The notes under the pieces are model-generated. The model worked only from the letters and a program-made list of their open reading frames with translations, searched no databases and had not been told where the DNA came from. From Candidatus Igneacidithiobacillus taiwanensis (lineage in GTDB: Bacteria > Pseudomonadota > Gammaproteobacteria > Acidithiobacillales > Acidithiobacillaceae): a DNA stretch of 5,514 bases. The stretch covers positions 1 to 5,514 of the forward strand of contig DDOU01000158.1 of assembly GCA_002341825.1 (NCBI GenBank), read 5' to 3'. Of the stretch, positions 1-5,514 are shown one piece after another. A program made the position numbers and the translations under genes. Within the stretch, counting starts at the first letter, position 1. Every line of letters starts with the position of its first letter.

Positions 1-243
1 CTCCACCTCGGTGAACAATGCCGCGACATAGTCGAGGGTGTAGGGACGCTGGGAGTGCCTTGCCACCTGTACCGTTTGCCAAGCGCTGAGCTTGCTGTAA
101 ATCCGCTGCAGCTCCTTACGCGCCTTGAGTTCCAGGCGCTTGATGTCTTCCTGAATGCCCGGCTGATTGAGGGCCTTGAGCTCTTCCACCTTGCCTTCGA
201 GTTCGGCAATGGGCTGTTCAAAATCGAGATACTGTAATTTCAC
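1..243 (-). CDS. accA: Acetyl-CoA carboxylase carboxyltransferase alpha subunit, N-terminal part
   Basis: The first 81 codons only; the gene runs off the left edge with an open frame (family length about 320). The visible protein contains LDFEQPIAELEGKVEEL (6-22), close to the E. coli AccA N terminus, then a charged helix (about 33-50) and the hallmark ARHSQRPYTLDYV (61-73). AccA and AccD form the carboxyltransferase that moves the carboxyl group from biotinyl-AccB to acetyl-CoA, giving malonyl-CoA for fatty-acid synthesis in the cytosol. The crotonase-fold catalytic part is not in the window. The start is GTG at 243-241: the next residues KLQYLDFEQP match the family start (E. coli MSLNFLDFEQP), and an ATG start would lose this conserved segment. 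It follows dnaE by 12 nt, the usual downstream neighbour in proteobacteria. Confidence 0.96.
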   Translation of the reverse strand, partial: MKLQYLDFEQPIAELEGKVEELKALNQPGIQEDIKRLELKARKELQRIYSKLSAWQTVQVARHSQRPYTLDYVAALFTEVE

Positions 244-255
244 CCTTTCTCTCTC
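244..255 (-). promoter_or_regulatory. Ribosome binding site and whole spacer before accA
   Basis: The 12-nt gap between the dnaE TGA and the accA GTG reads GAGAGAGAAAGG on the coding strand, all purine. GAG repeats and the AAAGG next to the start could pair with the anti-Shine-Dalgarno sequence, though the GAGAG part is better spaced. The site supports the GTG start, and its nearness to the dnaE stop suggests that terminating ribosomes can re-initiate on accA. No room exists here for a separate promoter or a terminator. Confidence 0.6.
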
Positions 256-3200
256 TCACGCAGAACGCTGACGCCGCAACTCTTCGCGGGAAGAAGCAGC
301 CTCGCTGAGCAGGTTGCCTGCAGGCGCATATTGCCATTCCTGTCGGCTGGGGTCGAGCAATGCCGTCAGGGCAGTACGGAAGACAGCGTTGGCGGCGACA
401 CCGCCCGCCGTCGATTCGAGCAGGGCCACCGCCCGCCCATCGGCAAGGCTGAGGGCGATACGTAGGGGTGTTGGCCCCGGGTGGGCGCGGAGCAAAGCCG
501 CCAACTCGGCTACCGCCAACGGCACATCCGGCCCCACATGCAGCACTATCTGCCGGGCCAGCAGTTCGCGGGCCTCGTCGAGCTCGAGCACGCGCTGGGC
601 AGTCAGGCGCAGGCCACCGGCATATTTGTCTTCACTCGTCTCGCCAACGATCAAGAGTGGCTGATCGTCGCGGATCTGGCCGCGAAACTGCTTCCAGGTC
701 TCGGCAAAAATTACTACCTCCAGGCGTCCGGATTCGTCTTCCAGGGTGAGAAAGAGCATGCGGTCGCCGCGCTTGCTGCGCATACTGCGCCGGGCCACCA
801 CCATGCCCGCCAAAAAAACCTGCTGCCCGGCGTTGGCCTGGGCGATTTCCTCGATCCCCAGGGCGCGCAGGTCCGTGCGCAGGGCGCGTAAGGGGTGATC
901 GCTAAGATAAAAACCCAGGGTTTCGCGCTCGCCATTCAGGTCGCTACCCGCCGCAACGGGTACCGGCAGGAGGACGGGACTCGCCCACTCTTCGGGACTA
1001 TCGTCACCAAAGAGAGAGGATTGGGCGCTGAACGCTTGCCGTTGCTGCTGCTGCGCTGCCTCGAGGAAGCTATCGAGGGAAGCCAGCAATTGTGCCCGGG
1101 GTACGGCAAAGCTATCGAGGGCACCGGCCTTGATCAGGGCCTCGAGGCTACGACGATTGATGCGTTGCCCGTCGATGCGGCACAAAAAATCGAAAAAATC
1201 GCGGAAGGGCCCGCGCGCGCGGGCTTCGATGATTGCTTGCACCGCCGCCCGTCCCAGCCCCTTGATGGCACCCAGGCCGTAGCGTAGTCCCGCGGCATCC
1301 GGACGGAAAGCAAGATCACTGAGCTGCACGCAAGGCGGCAGTATCGCAATGCCCATACGCCGGCATTCGCTGATCATGGCCACGACCTTATCGGTATGGT
1401 CCATATCGGCAGTGAGTACGGCAGCCATGAAATGCTGGGGGTAATGGGTTTTGAGGTAGGCAGTCTGATACGACACCAACGCATAGGCGGCGGAGTGCGA
1501 CTTGTTGAAGCCATACTCGGCAAACTTTTCCATCAAGTCGAAGATGGCGGTGGCCTGATGCACCTCGATGCCATTCTTTGCGGCCCCGGCAAGAAAAATT
1601 TCCCGCTGCTTGGCCATTTCTTCCGGCTTCTTTTTACCCATGGCGCGGCGTAGCAAATCCGCTCCGCCCAGTGAATAGTTGGCAAGAACCTGGGCGCACT
1701 GCATTACCTGTTCCTGGTAGACGATGACGCCATAGGTGTCTTTGAGGATGGGCTCGAGCAGGGGATGCGGATAGGCGACCTTGGCCTTACCGTGCTTGCG
1801 GGCGATGAAGTCATCGACCATGCCCGACTGCAGGGGGCCAGGCCGAAAGAGCGCCACCAGCGCGACGATGTCCTCGAAATTATCCGGCTGCAGACGCCGA
1901 ATGAGGTCGCGCATGCCCGCGGATTCGAGCTGGAAAACAGCGACGGTTTCGGTGGATTTGAGTAAGGCAAAGGTTTCGGGATCGTCGAGGGGTAGCTTGG
2001 CAATGTCGAGAGGCGCCTGCCCTGCCGCCTGGCGCTCGGCGTTGATGCCACGTAAGGCGATGTCGATGATGGTAAGGGTGCGCAAACCCAAAAAGTCGAA
2101 CTTTACCAAGCCCATTTTCTCGACATCGTCCTTGTCGAGCTGGGTCACATTACCGCTGCCCTCGGCGCCGTCGGTAAAGAGAGGCAAGCGATCCGCCAGC
2201 GGCTCCGGCGAGATCACCACCCCACCGGCATGGGTGGAGGCGTGGCGCGGTAACCCCTCGAGGCGCAAAGCGATGTCGAGAAGTTCTCGCACATCATCCT
2301 CTTCCTGCTGGCGACGACGGAGTTCCTCCGACTCCTCCAGGGCCTTGGCAAGGGTCATGCCCAAATCCCCGGGCACCAGCTTGGCGAGCTGGTCGACAAA
2401 GCCATAGGGTAGGTTGAGCACACGCCCCACATCGCGCACTACCGCTCGCGCCTTGAGGGTACCGAAGGTAATGATCTGGCCAACACGTTCACGGCCGTAC
2501 TTATCGGCCACGTATTGGATGACACGATCGCGCTGGTCCATGCAGAAATCGATATCGAAATCGGGCATGGAGACCCGCTCCGGATTCAGAAAGCGCTCGA
2601 AAAGGAGCGCATTGGCAATCGGATCGAGATCGGTGATGCGCAAAGCATAGGCCACCAAAGAGCCGGCGCCGGAGCCACGCCCCGGGCCCACGGGCACGCC
2701 ATGATCCTTCGCCCACTGGATGAAGTCGGCAACGATGAGGAAATACCCGGGAAAGCCCATCTGCAGGATGACTTCCACCTCGCGCAGCAGACGCTCGCGA
2801 TAGGGAATGCTCTCCGTCGCACCCAGTTCCAAGGCCCGCAAACGCTCTTCCAAACCCTGCTCCGCTGCCTTGCGAAAGTAGACCTCGATGGAACTTCCAT
2901 CGGGGGTAGGAAAATCGGGAAGGGTATACTGGCCTAGGTTCAGGGTGAGATTGCAGGATTTGGCAATTTGCACGGTATTGGCGCAAGCCTCGGGCAGATC
3001 GGCAAAAAGTTCCTGCATTTCCTCTGGGCTACGCAGCCGATGCTCGGGGGTAAAACGCCGCGGGCGCCGCTCGTCGGCCAAGGTGTAGCCGGCAGCGATA
3101 CACTGGCGGGCATCAAAGGCGGGAAAATCGTCGCGATCCAAAAAATGGGCGTTGTTGGTAGCCACCAGGGGCAGATCGAGGGCCAAGGCCAAGGCAAGCG

Positions 3201-3747
3201 TAGCCTCATTCAGGGCCTCTTGTTCTGCCTCGCCATTGCGTTGCACTTCCAGGTAAAAGGCCTCGGGAAACCATTCTTGGTAGCGCTCGGCCGCGACGCG
3301 GGCGCGTGCGGGATCGCGCAAGAGCAGTTGGCCGACCTCCCCCTGCCCAGCCGCAGACAGGGCAATGAGGCCGGAGCGGTCTTCGGCTTCCAGCCAAGCG
3401 CGGCGGATGCGCGGCTTGCCATCCACCAAGCCTTCCAGATAGGCGCGGCTCAGCAAATGACTGAGGCTACGGAAGCCCGCGGCGTTACGGCAGAGCAGGA
3501 TCAAACTCGCTGCCGGCGCCTCGCCCTCTCCTTGCAGCCAGAGCTCGCTACCGATGATGGGTTTGACGCCTTGGGCGCGGGCGGCATTGTAGAATTTGAC
3601 CAAGGCGAAGAGATTGCCATGGTCGGTAACGGCAATTGCGGGCATGCCCTGGGCCACACAGCGCTGCACCAGTTTTTTGATGGGGATGATCCCATCTTCC
3701 AAGGAATATTCCGAATGCACATGCAAGTGCACAAAACCCGGGTTCAT
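256..3747 (-). CDS. dnaE: DNA polymerase III alpha subunit DnaE (DnaE1 type)
   Basis: The replicative polymerase subunit, 1163 residues (E. coli 1160). It extends primers at the fork within the Pol III core, with the epsilon exonuclease, the beta clamp and tau. Domains: N-terminal PHP (about 5-240), beginning FVHLHVHSEYS with TDHGN (41-45); C-family polymerase core with VGPGRGSGAGS (353-363), MPDFDIDF (394-401; D398 and D400 match E. coli D401 and D403), RHASTHAGGVVISP (501-514) and KFDFLGLRTL (549-558; D551 matches E. coli D555); YGFNKSHSAAYALVSYQT (745-762); tandem helix-hairpin-helix region (about 820-880); a QSSLF clamp-binding pentapeptide (909-913); an OB fold (about 976-1058); and a tau-binding C-terminal region. 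The catalytic triad is complete. The PHP domain keeps H8, H10, D42, H43, E68 and H201, but the usual AHD metal motif reads AFD (F211), so it is probably only partly metal-competent. The ATG overlaps the rnhB stop (ATGA), preceded by a strong purine-rich ribosome site. The alignment FVHLxVHS with E. coli DnaE supports this start. The domain order rules out PolC and ImuA/ImuB-linked DnaE2 is less likely in this operon. Confidence 0.98.
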   Translation of the reverse strand: MNPGFVHLHVHSEYSLEDGIIPIKKLVQRCVAQGMPAIAVTDHGNLFALVKFYNAARAQGVKPIIGSELWLQGEGEAPAASLILLCRNAAGFRSLSHLLSRAYLEGLVDGKPRIRRAWLEAEDRSGLIALSAAGQGEVGQLLLRDPARARVAAERYQEWFPEAFYLEVQRNGEAEQEALNEATLALALALDLPLVATNNAHFLDRDDFPAFDARQCIAAGYTLADERRPRRFTPEHRLRSPEEMQELFADLPEACANTVQIAKSCNLTLNLGQYTLPDFPTPDGSSIEVYFRKAAEQGLEERLRALELGATESIPYRERLLREVEVILQMGFPGYFLIVADFIQWAKDHGVPVGPGRGSGAGSLVAYALRITDLDPIANALLFERFLNPERVSMPDFDIDFCMDQRDRVIQYVADKYGRERVGQIITFGTLKARAVVRDVGRVLNLPYGFVDQLAKLVPGDLGMTLAKALEESEELRRRQQEEDDVRELLDIALRLEGLPRHASTHAGGVVISPEPLADRLPLFTDGAEGSGNVTQLDKDDVEKMGLVKFDFLGLRTLTIIDIALRGINAERQAAGQAPLDIAKLPLDDPETFALLKSTETVAVFQLESAGMRDLIRRLQPDNFEDIVALVALFRPGPLQSGMVDDFIARKHGKAKVAYPHPLLEPILKDTYGVIVYQEQVMQCAQVLANYSLGGADLLRRAMGKKKPEEMAKQREIFLAGAAKNGIEVHQATAIFDLMEKFAEYGFNKSHSAAYALVSYQTAYLKTHYPQHFMAAVLTADMDHTDKVVAMISECRRMGIAILPPCVQLSDLAFRPDAAGLRYGLGAIKGLGRAAVQAIIEARARGPFRDFFDFLCRIDGQRINRRSLEALIKAGALDSFAVPRAQLLASLDSFLEAAQQQQRQAFSAQSSLFGDDSPEEWASPVLLPVPVAAGSDLNGERETLGFYLSDHPLRALRTDLRALGIEEIAQANAGQQVFLAGMVVARRSMRSKRGDRMLFLTLEDESGRLEVVIFAETWKQFRGQIRDDQPLLIVGETSEDKYAGGLRLTAQRVLELDEARELLARQIVLHVGPDVPLAVAELAALLRAHPGPTPLRIALSLADGRAVALLESTAGGVAANAVFRTALTALLDPSRQEWQYAPAGNLLSEAASSREELRRQRSA
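1209..1224. repeat. Perfect 16-bp GC palindrome with a CGCGCGCG core, inside dnaE
   Basis: GCCCGCGCGCGCGGGC reads the same on both strands. It lies in the helix-hairpin-helix part of dnaE (codons about 842 to 847, A-R-A-R-G-P) and does not break the frame. In mRNA it could fold into a GC stem of about 6 bp with a 4-nt loop. Ten nucleotides further along the coding strand are two T6 tracts (1198-1193 and 1189-1184). The alternating CG core is of a type prone to left-handed DNA under supercoiling. It may simply be chance, given the Ala-Arg-rich peptide. Confidence 0.5.
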
Positions 3748-4322
3748 CCTTCCTTCCTCAACAGTGCTGCCACTGGCGCAAACTGCCGTCGATGCAATGA
3801 CGTCACCCCAAAACGACGCAGCGCCAGCAAGTGCGCGGCGGTTCCATAGGCCTGATGACGGCCAAATTCGTACAAAGGGTAGTGTTGATCGAGCAAGCGC
3901 ATCTCCCGGTCACGCGCCTCCTTGGCCAGGATACTGGCCGCGGCAATGGCATCTACGCGATCGTCTCCTCCTACCATAGCCTCCGCCTGCCAGTGGGACA
4001 AGAGACGATTGCCGTCAACCAAGATGCGCTGCGGGCGCAGCGGCAAGGCGCGCAGGGCGCGATCCATGGCGGCAAGGGTGGCGCCGAGAATATTGTCGCG
4101 TTCGATCTCCCAGGTGCTGGCGGAGCTGATCGCCCAGGCTTGTGCCTCGGCACGAATGCGCGCAGCGAGCTCCGCACGTCGGCTGGGCGAGAGCTTCTTC
4201 GAGTCGCGTAAGCCCGCAATCGGCCGCGCCAACATCACCGCTGCCGCCAACACCGGCCCGGCCAAAGGGCCACGTCCTGCCTCATCTACCCCGGCCACCC
4301 CCGGCCCGAGATGCTCGATCAC
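3744..4322 (-). CDS. rnhB: Ribonuclease HII
   Basis: A 192-residue type 2 RNase H (E. coli RnhB has 198) that cuts the RNA strand of RNA-DNA hybrids and incises at single ribonucleotides embedded in duplex DNA, starting ribonucleotide excision repair in the cytosol. It opens with the family motif GVDEAGRGPLAGPV (11-24), carrying catalytic D13 and E14 and the GRG loop (16-18) that reads the RNA-DNA junction. GLRDSKKLS (37-45), VDGN with D103, GDDRVD with D120, AAASILAKEARD (127-138) and the AYGT/H segment (158-164, with Y159) follow. All four acidic residues are present, so the enzyme should be active. The start is GTG, in a GTGA overlap with the lpxB stop; it puts the DEAGRG motif at the usual distance from the N terminus, and GGGAG and GGAGG stretches lie just upstream inside lpxB. 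The gene is followed by dnaE with a second 4-nt overlap. Confidence 0.97.
   Translation of the reverse strand: MIEHLGPGVAGVDEAGRGPLAGPVLAAAVMLARPIAGLRDSKKLSPSRRAELAARIRAEAQAWAISSASTWEIERDNILGATLAAMDRALRALPLRPQRILVDGNRLLSHWQAEAMVGGDDRVDAIAAASILAKEARDREMRLLDQHYPLYEFGRHQAYGTAAHLLALRRFGVTSLHRRQFAPVAALLRKEG
3748..3759 (-). promoter_or_regulatory. Purine-rich ribosome binding site for dnaE inside the rnhB 3' end
   Basis: The coding strand reads GAGGAAGGAAGG directly before the dnaE ATG. It also encodes the last residues of RNase HII (R-K-E-G). GAGG and AGGA cores at about 5 to 10 nt from the start give a strong Shine-Dalgarno match, unlike the weak context of lpxB. This supports the chosen ATG and suggests that dnaE is translated well even without full coupling to rnhB. 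Confidence 0.6.
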
Positions 4323-5440
4323 GCCTCCACTCCCAGCAAGCTACGTCGTAAGGCCCGAGCAATCGCCTCATCGCTATCGCCTTGGAGGAGTTCGCGCAGG
4401 GGCTGCAGGGCTTGCTCCTGTTCTGCTACCGGCAACTGCTCCAACTCCTGCAGCACCCGCTCGGGTGTGATTTCGCTTTGCAATAACTCAGGGTAGACCC
4501 GTTGCTGCAAGAGGATATTGGGAAGGGCGATGTGCGGCACCCGCACCAAGCGTTTGGCAATGGCAAAGGTGAGGCCTTGCATGGCATAGAGGACGATGGC
4601 CGGGCGCCGCAGCAAGGCGGTCTCGAGGGTAGCCGTACCAGACGCCACCAAGACCCGGTCGGCGGCCGATAGGAGTTCGGTGCTCTGCCCGCAGAACTCC
4701 AGAATCCGCTCCGGGCCTACTCCGGCCTGCTGGCGCCAGAGCGGGCGCAATTCCTCCCGCGCCAGGGCCACGGCAAGCTGCCATTCGGGATGCGCCTGCT
4801 GCCAACCCAAGGCCGCAGCCGCCATCGGCCGCGCCAAACGCTGCATCTCGCTACGCCGGCTACCGGGGAGCAAGGCCAAGAGCGGACGCTCCCCCAGCTG
4901 CAGGGCTTGGCGCACCGCCGTCTTGTTGGGCACGGCGAGGGTTTGCGCTAGCAAGGGATGAGGCAAGACCTGCGCTGGAATGCCGGCGGCTTGGTAGAGC
5001 GGCCGTTCAAAGGGAAAGAGCAGAAAAATCTCGTCGATGCGGCTGCGAATCTGCGTAATCCGCCCGCGCCGCCAAGCCCAAATCTGCGGACCCACCACGT
5101 AGAGCACGCGAATTCCCAGGCGCTTCGCCTCCTTGGCAACACGCAGGTTGAAAGCGGGATGGTCGATCAGCACTACGGCATCGGGCCGCTCGCGCCGCAA
5201 ATACTCCTGAATTTGCCGAAAAAGCCGCCGTAGCGCGCCATAATGGCGGAGGACCTCCACCAAACCCATGACGCCGAGCACCTCGCCATCGGCAATGTTC
5301 TGCACTCCAGCGGCTTGCAGTCGCTCGCCAACCACGCCTTGCCAACGCATCTCGATTCCCGCCCGCTGGCAACGTGCCAGCAGATCGAGGCCGAGGTTTT
5401 CCCCCGAACGTTCGATGGCGATGACAAAGGCAGTCTTCAT
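4319..5440 (-). CDS. lpxB: Lipid-A-disaccharide synthase LpxB
   Basis: A GT-B glycosyltransferase of 373 residues (family about 380) that joins UDP-2,3-diacylglucosamine to lipid X, giving the beta-1',6-linked lipid A disaccharide 1-phosphate and UDP, at the inner face of the cytoplasmic membrane. Landmarks: LGVMGLVEVLRHY (55-67), IDHPAFN (92-98) with D93 at the essential Asp position (E. coli D98), WAWRRGRI (121-128), LFPFE (141-145), LLPGSRRSEM (190-199) with R195 in the conserved PGSR, ASGTATLE (266-273) and HIALPNILLQQ (303-313). Several signatures differ from the usual form: AIERSGENLG (8-17) replaces AGExSGDxLG, PAF replaces PDF, VVGPQIW replaces VSPSVW, and PHP replaces GHP. The ATG start leaves a short N terminus and overlaps the upstream stop as ATGA. 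There is no clean Shine-Dalgarno sequence before it, so initiation probably depends on coupling. The aminotransferase next door suggests that the natural substrates may carry a 3-amide acyl chain. The LpxB family call is firm; the substrate variant is inference. Confidence 0.95.
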   Translation of the reverse strand: MKTAFVIAIERSGENLGLDLLARCQRAGIEMRWQGVVGERLQAAGVQNIADGEVLGVMGLVEVLRHYGALRRLFRQIQEYLRRERPDAVVLIDHPAFNLRVAKEAKRLGIRVLYVVGPQIWAWRRGRITQIRSRIDEIFLLFPFERPLYQAAGIPAQVLPHPLLAQTLAVPNKTAVRQALQLGERPLLALLPGSRRSEMQRLARPMAAAALGWQQAHPEWQLAVALAREELRPLWRQQAGVGPERILEFCGQSTELLSAADRVLVASGTATLETALLRRPAIVLYAMQGLTFAIAKRLVRVPHIALPNILLQQRVYPELLQSEITPERVLQELEQLPVAEQEQALQPLRELLQGDSDEAIARALRRSLLGVEA

Positions 5441-5514
5441 CCGCCGCGCAGATGCGCCCGTATGACTCCGGCGATGCGCTCCACCTGCGCCGCTTGCAGC
5501 TCCGGAAACATGGG
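5437..5514 (-). CDS. C-terminal end of a DegT/DnrJ/EryC1/StrS-family aminotransferase (partial; possibly GnnB)
   Basis: Only the last 25 codons and the TGA stop lie in the window; the 5' part is beyond the right edge. The visible residues begin PMFPELQAAQVERIAGVI and end HLRGG. The pattern P-M-[FY]-P-E-L followed by a short helix with Q-V-x-x-[IV] is typical of the extreme C terminus of PLP-dependent sugar aminotransferases of the DegT/DnrJ/EryC1/StrS family; the PLP lysine is not visible. Its stop overlaps the lpxB start by 4 nt (ATGA), so the two genes are very likely co-transcribed and translationally coupled. In Acidithiobacillus ferrooxidans the oxidoreductase GnnA and aminotransferase GnnB, which convert UDP-GlcNAc to its 3-amino derivative for lipid A, are encoded between lpxA and lpxB. 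Position and family together make GnnB the best guess, but 25 residues cannot separate it from other DegT-family sugar aminotransferases such as those making O-antigen sugars. The tail does not resemble LpxA, the usual neighbour of lpxB. Confidence 0.72.
   Translation of the reverse strand, partial: PMFPELQAAQVERIAGVIRAHLRGG

Noticed and set aside
55..237. Plus-strand open frame of 60 codons at the left edge
   Set aside because: It is the complement of the conserved N-terminal region of accA.
244..255. Promoter or terminator between dnaE and accA
   Set aside because: The gap is only 12 nt, is all purine on the coding strand, and has no inverted repeat; it works best as a ribosome site.
812..818. 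A7 run (T7 on the coding strand) in the dnaE OB-fold region as a frameshift or sequencing error
   Set aside because: The frame stays intact on both sides and the protein keeps matching DnaE, so it is read as normal Val-Phe-Leu coding.
1042..1053. CAG/CAA triplet run in dnaE encoding four glutamines (residues 899-902)
   Set aside because: Only about four units, lying in the variable linker before the clamp-binding pentapeptide; no sign of a meaningful microsatellite.
1781..2407. Plus-strand open frame of 208 codons, very rich in Ser and Arg
   Set aside because: Shadow of the polymerase core of dnaE; the Ser/Arg-rich composition is typical of an antisense reading of a GC-rich gene.
2968..3849. 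Plus-strand open frame of 293 codons opposite the 5' part of dnaE and the end of rnhB
   Set aside because: It lies antisense to clearly conserved dnaE sequence, shows no recognisable domain, and long antisense frames are expected in high-GC coding DNA.
3922..4470. Plus-strand open frame of 182 codons across rnhB and the lpxB 3' end
   Set aside because: It spans the junction of two well-supported minus-strand genes, is dominated by Ala, Arg, Ser and Pro, and has no family resemblance.
5437..5514. Right-edge fragment as the C terminus of LpxA, the usual neighbour of lpxB
   Set aside because: The residues PMFPEL followed by QVERI fit sugar aminotransferases and not the helical LpxA tail.

Overview
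The window is a tightly packed operon segment read entirely from the minus strand. In transcription order (right to left) it holds the last 25 codons of a DegT/DnrJ/EryC1/StrS-type aminotransferase, then complete lpxB, rnhB and dnaE, and the first 81 codons of accA. The order lpxB-rnhB-dnaE-accA is the well-known proteobacterial cluster, as in E. coli lpxD-fabZ-lpxA-lpxB-rnhB-dnaE-accA. The DnaE, RNase HII and AccA sequences look gammaproteobacterial-like, and base composition is high in G+C (roughly 60% by eye). An aminotransferase directly before lpxB, where E. coli has lpxA, points to a lineage that places gnnA/gnnB between lpxA and lpxB. Acidithiobacillus is the best-known case, so I favour an Acidithiobacillus-like organism. 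That assignment is an inference.

Layout: aminotransferase 3' end 5514-5437, lpxB 5440-4319, rnhB 4322-3744, dnaE 3747-256, accA 5' end 243-1. The first three junctions are 4-nt stop/start overlaps (ATGA, GTGA, ATGA). The dnaE-accA gap is 12 nt and made only of purines on the coding strand. No non-coding stretch is longer than 12 nt, and I see no RNA gene, mobile element, CRISPR array or convincing promoter.

Functionally the segment joins outer-membrane lipid A assembly (aminotransferase, LpxB), genome replication and maintenance (DnaE, RNase HII) and fatty-acid supply (AccA). If the aminotransferase is GnnB, the cell would make a 2,3-diamino sugar, and hence lipid A with amide-linked acyl chains at position 3. 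LpxB would then act on amide-linked substrates, which makes its altered signature motifs worth checking.

I found no clearly new biological system. The points most worth a second look are the aminotransferase/LpxB pairing, the divergent LpxB motifs, a partly eroded PHP domain in DnaE, and a perfect GC palindrome followed by two T6 tracts inside dnaE.
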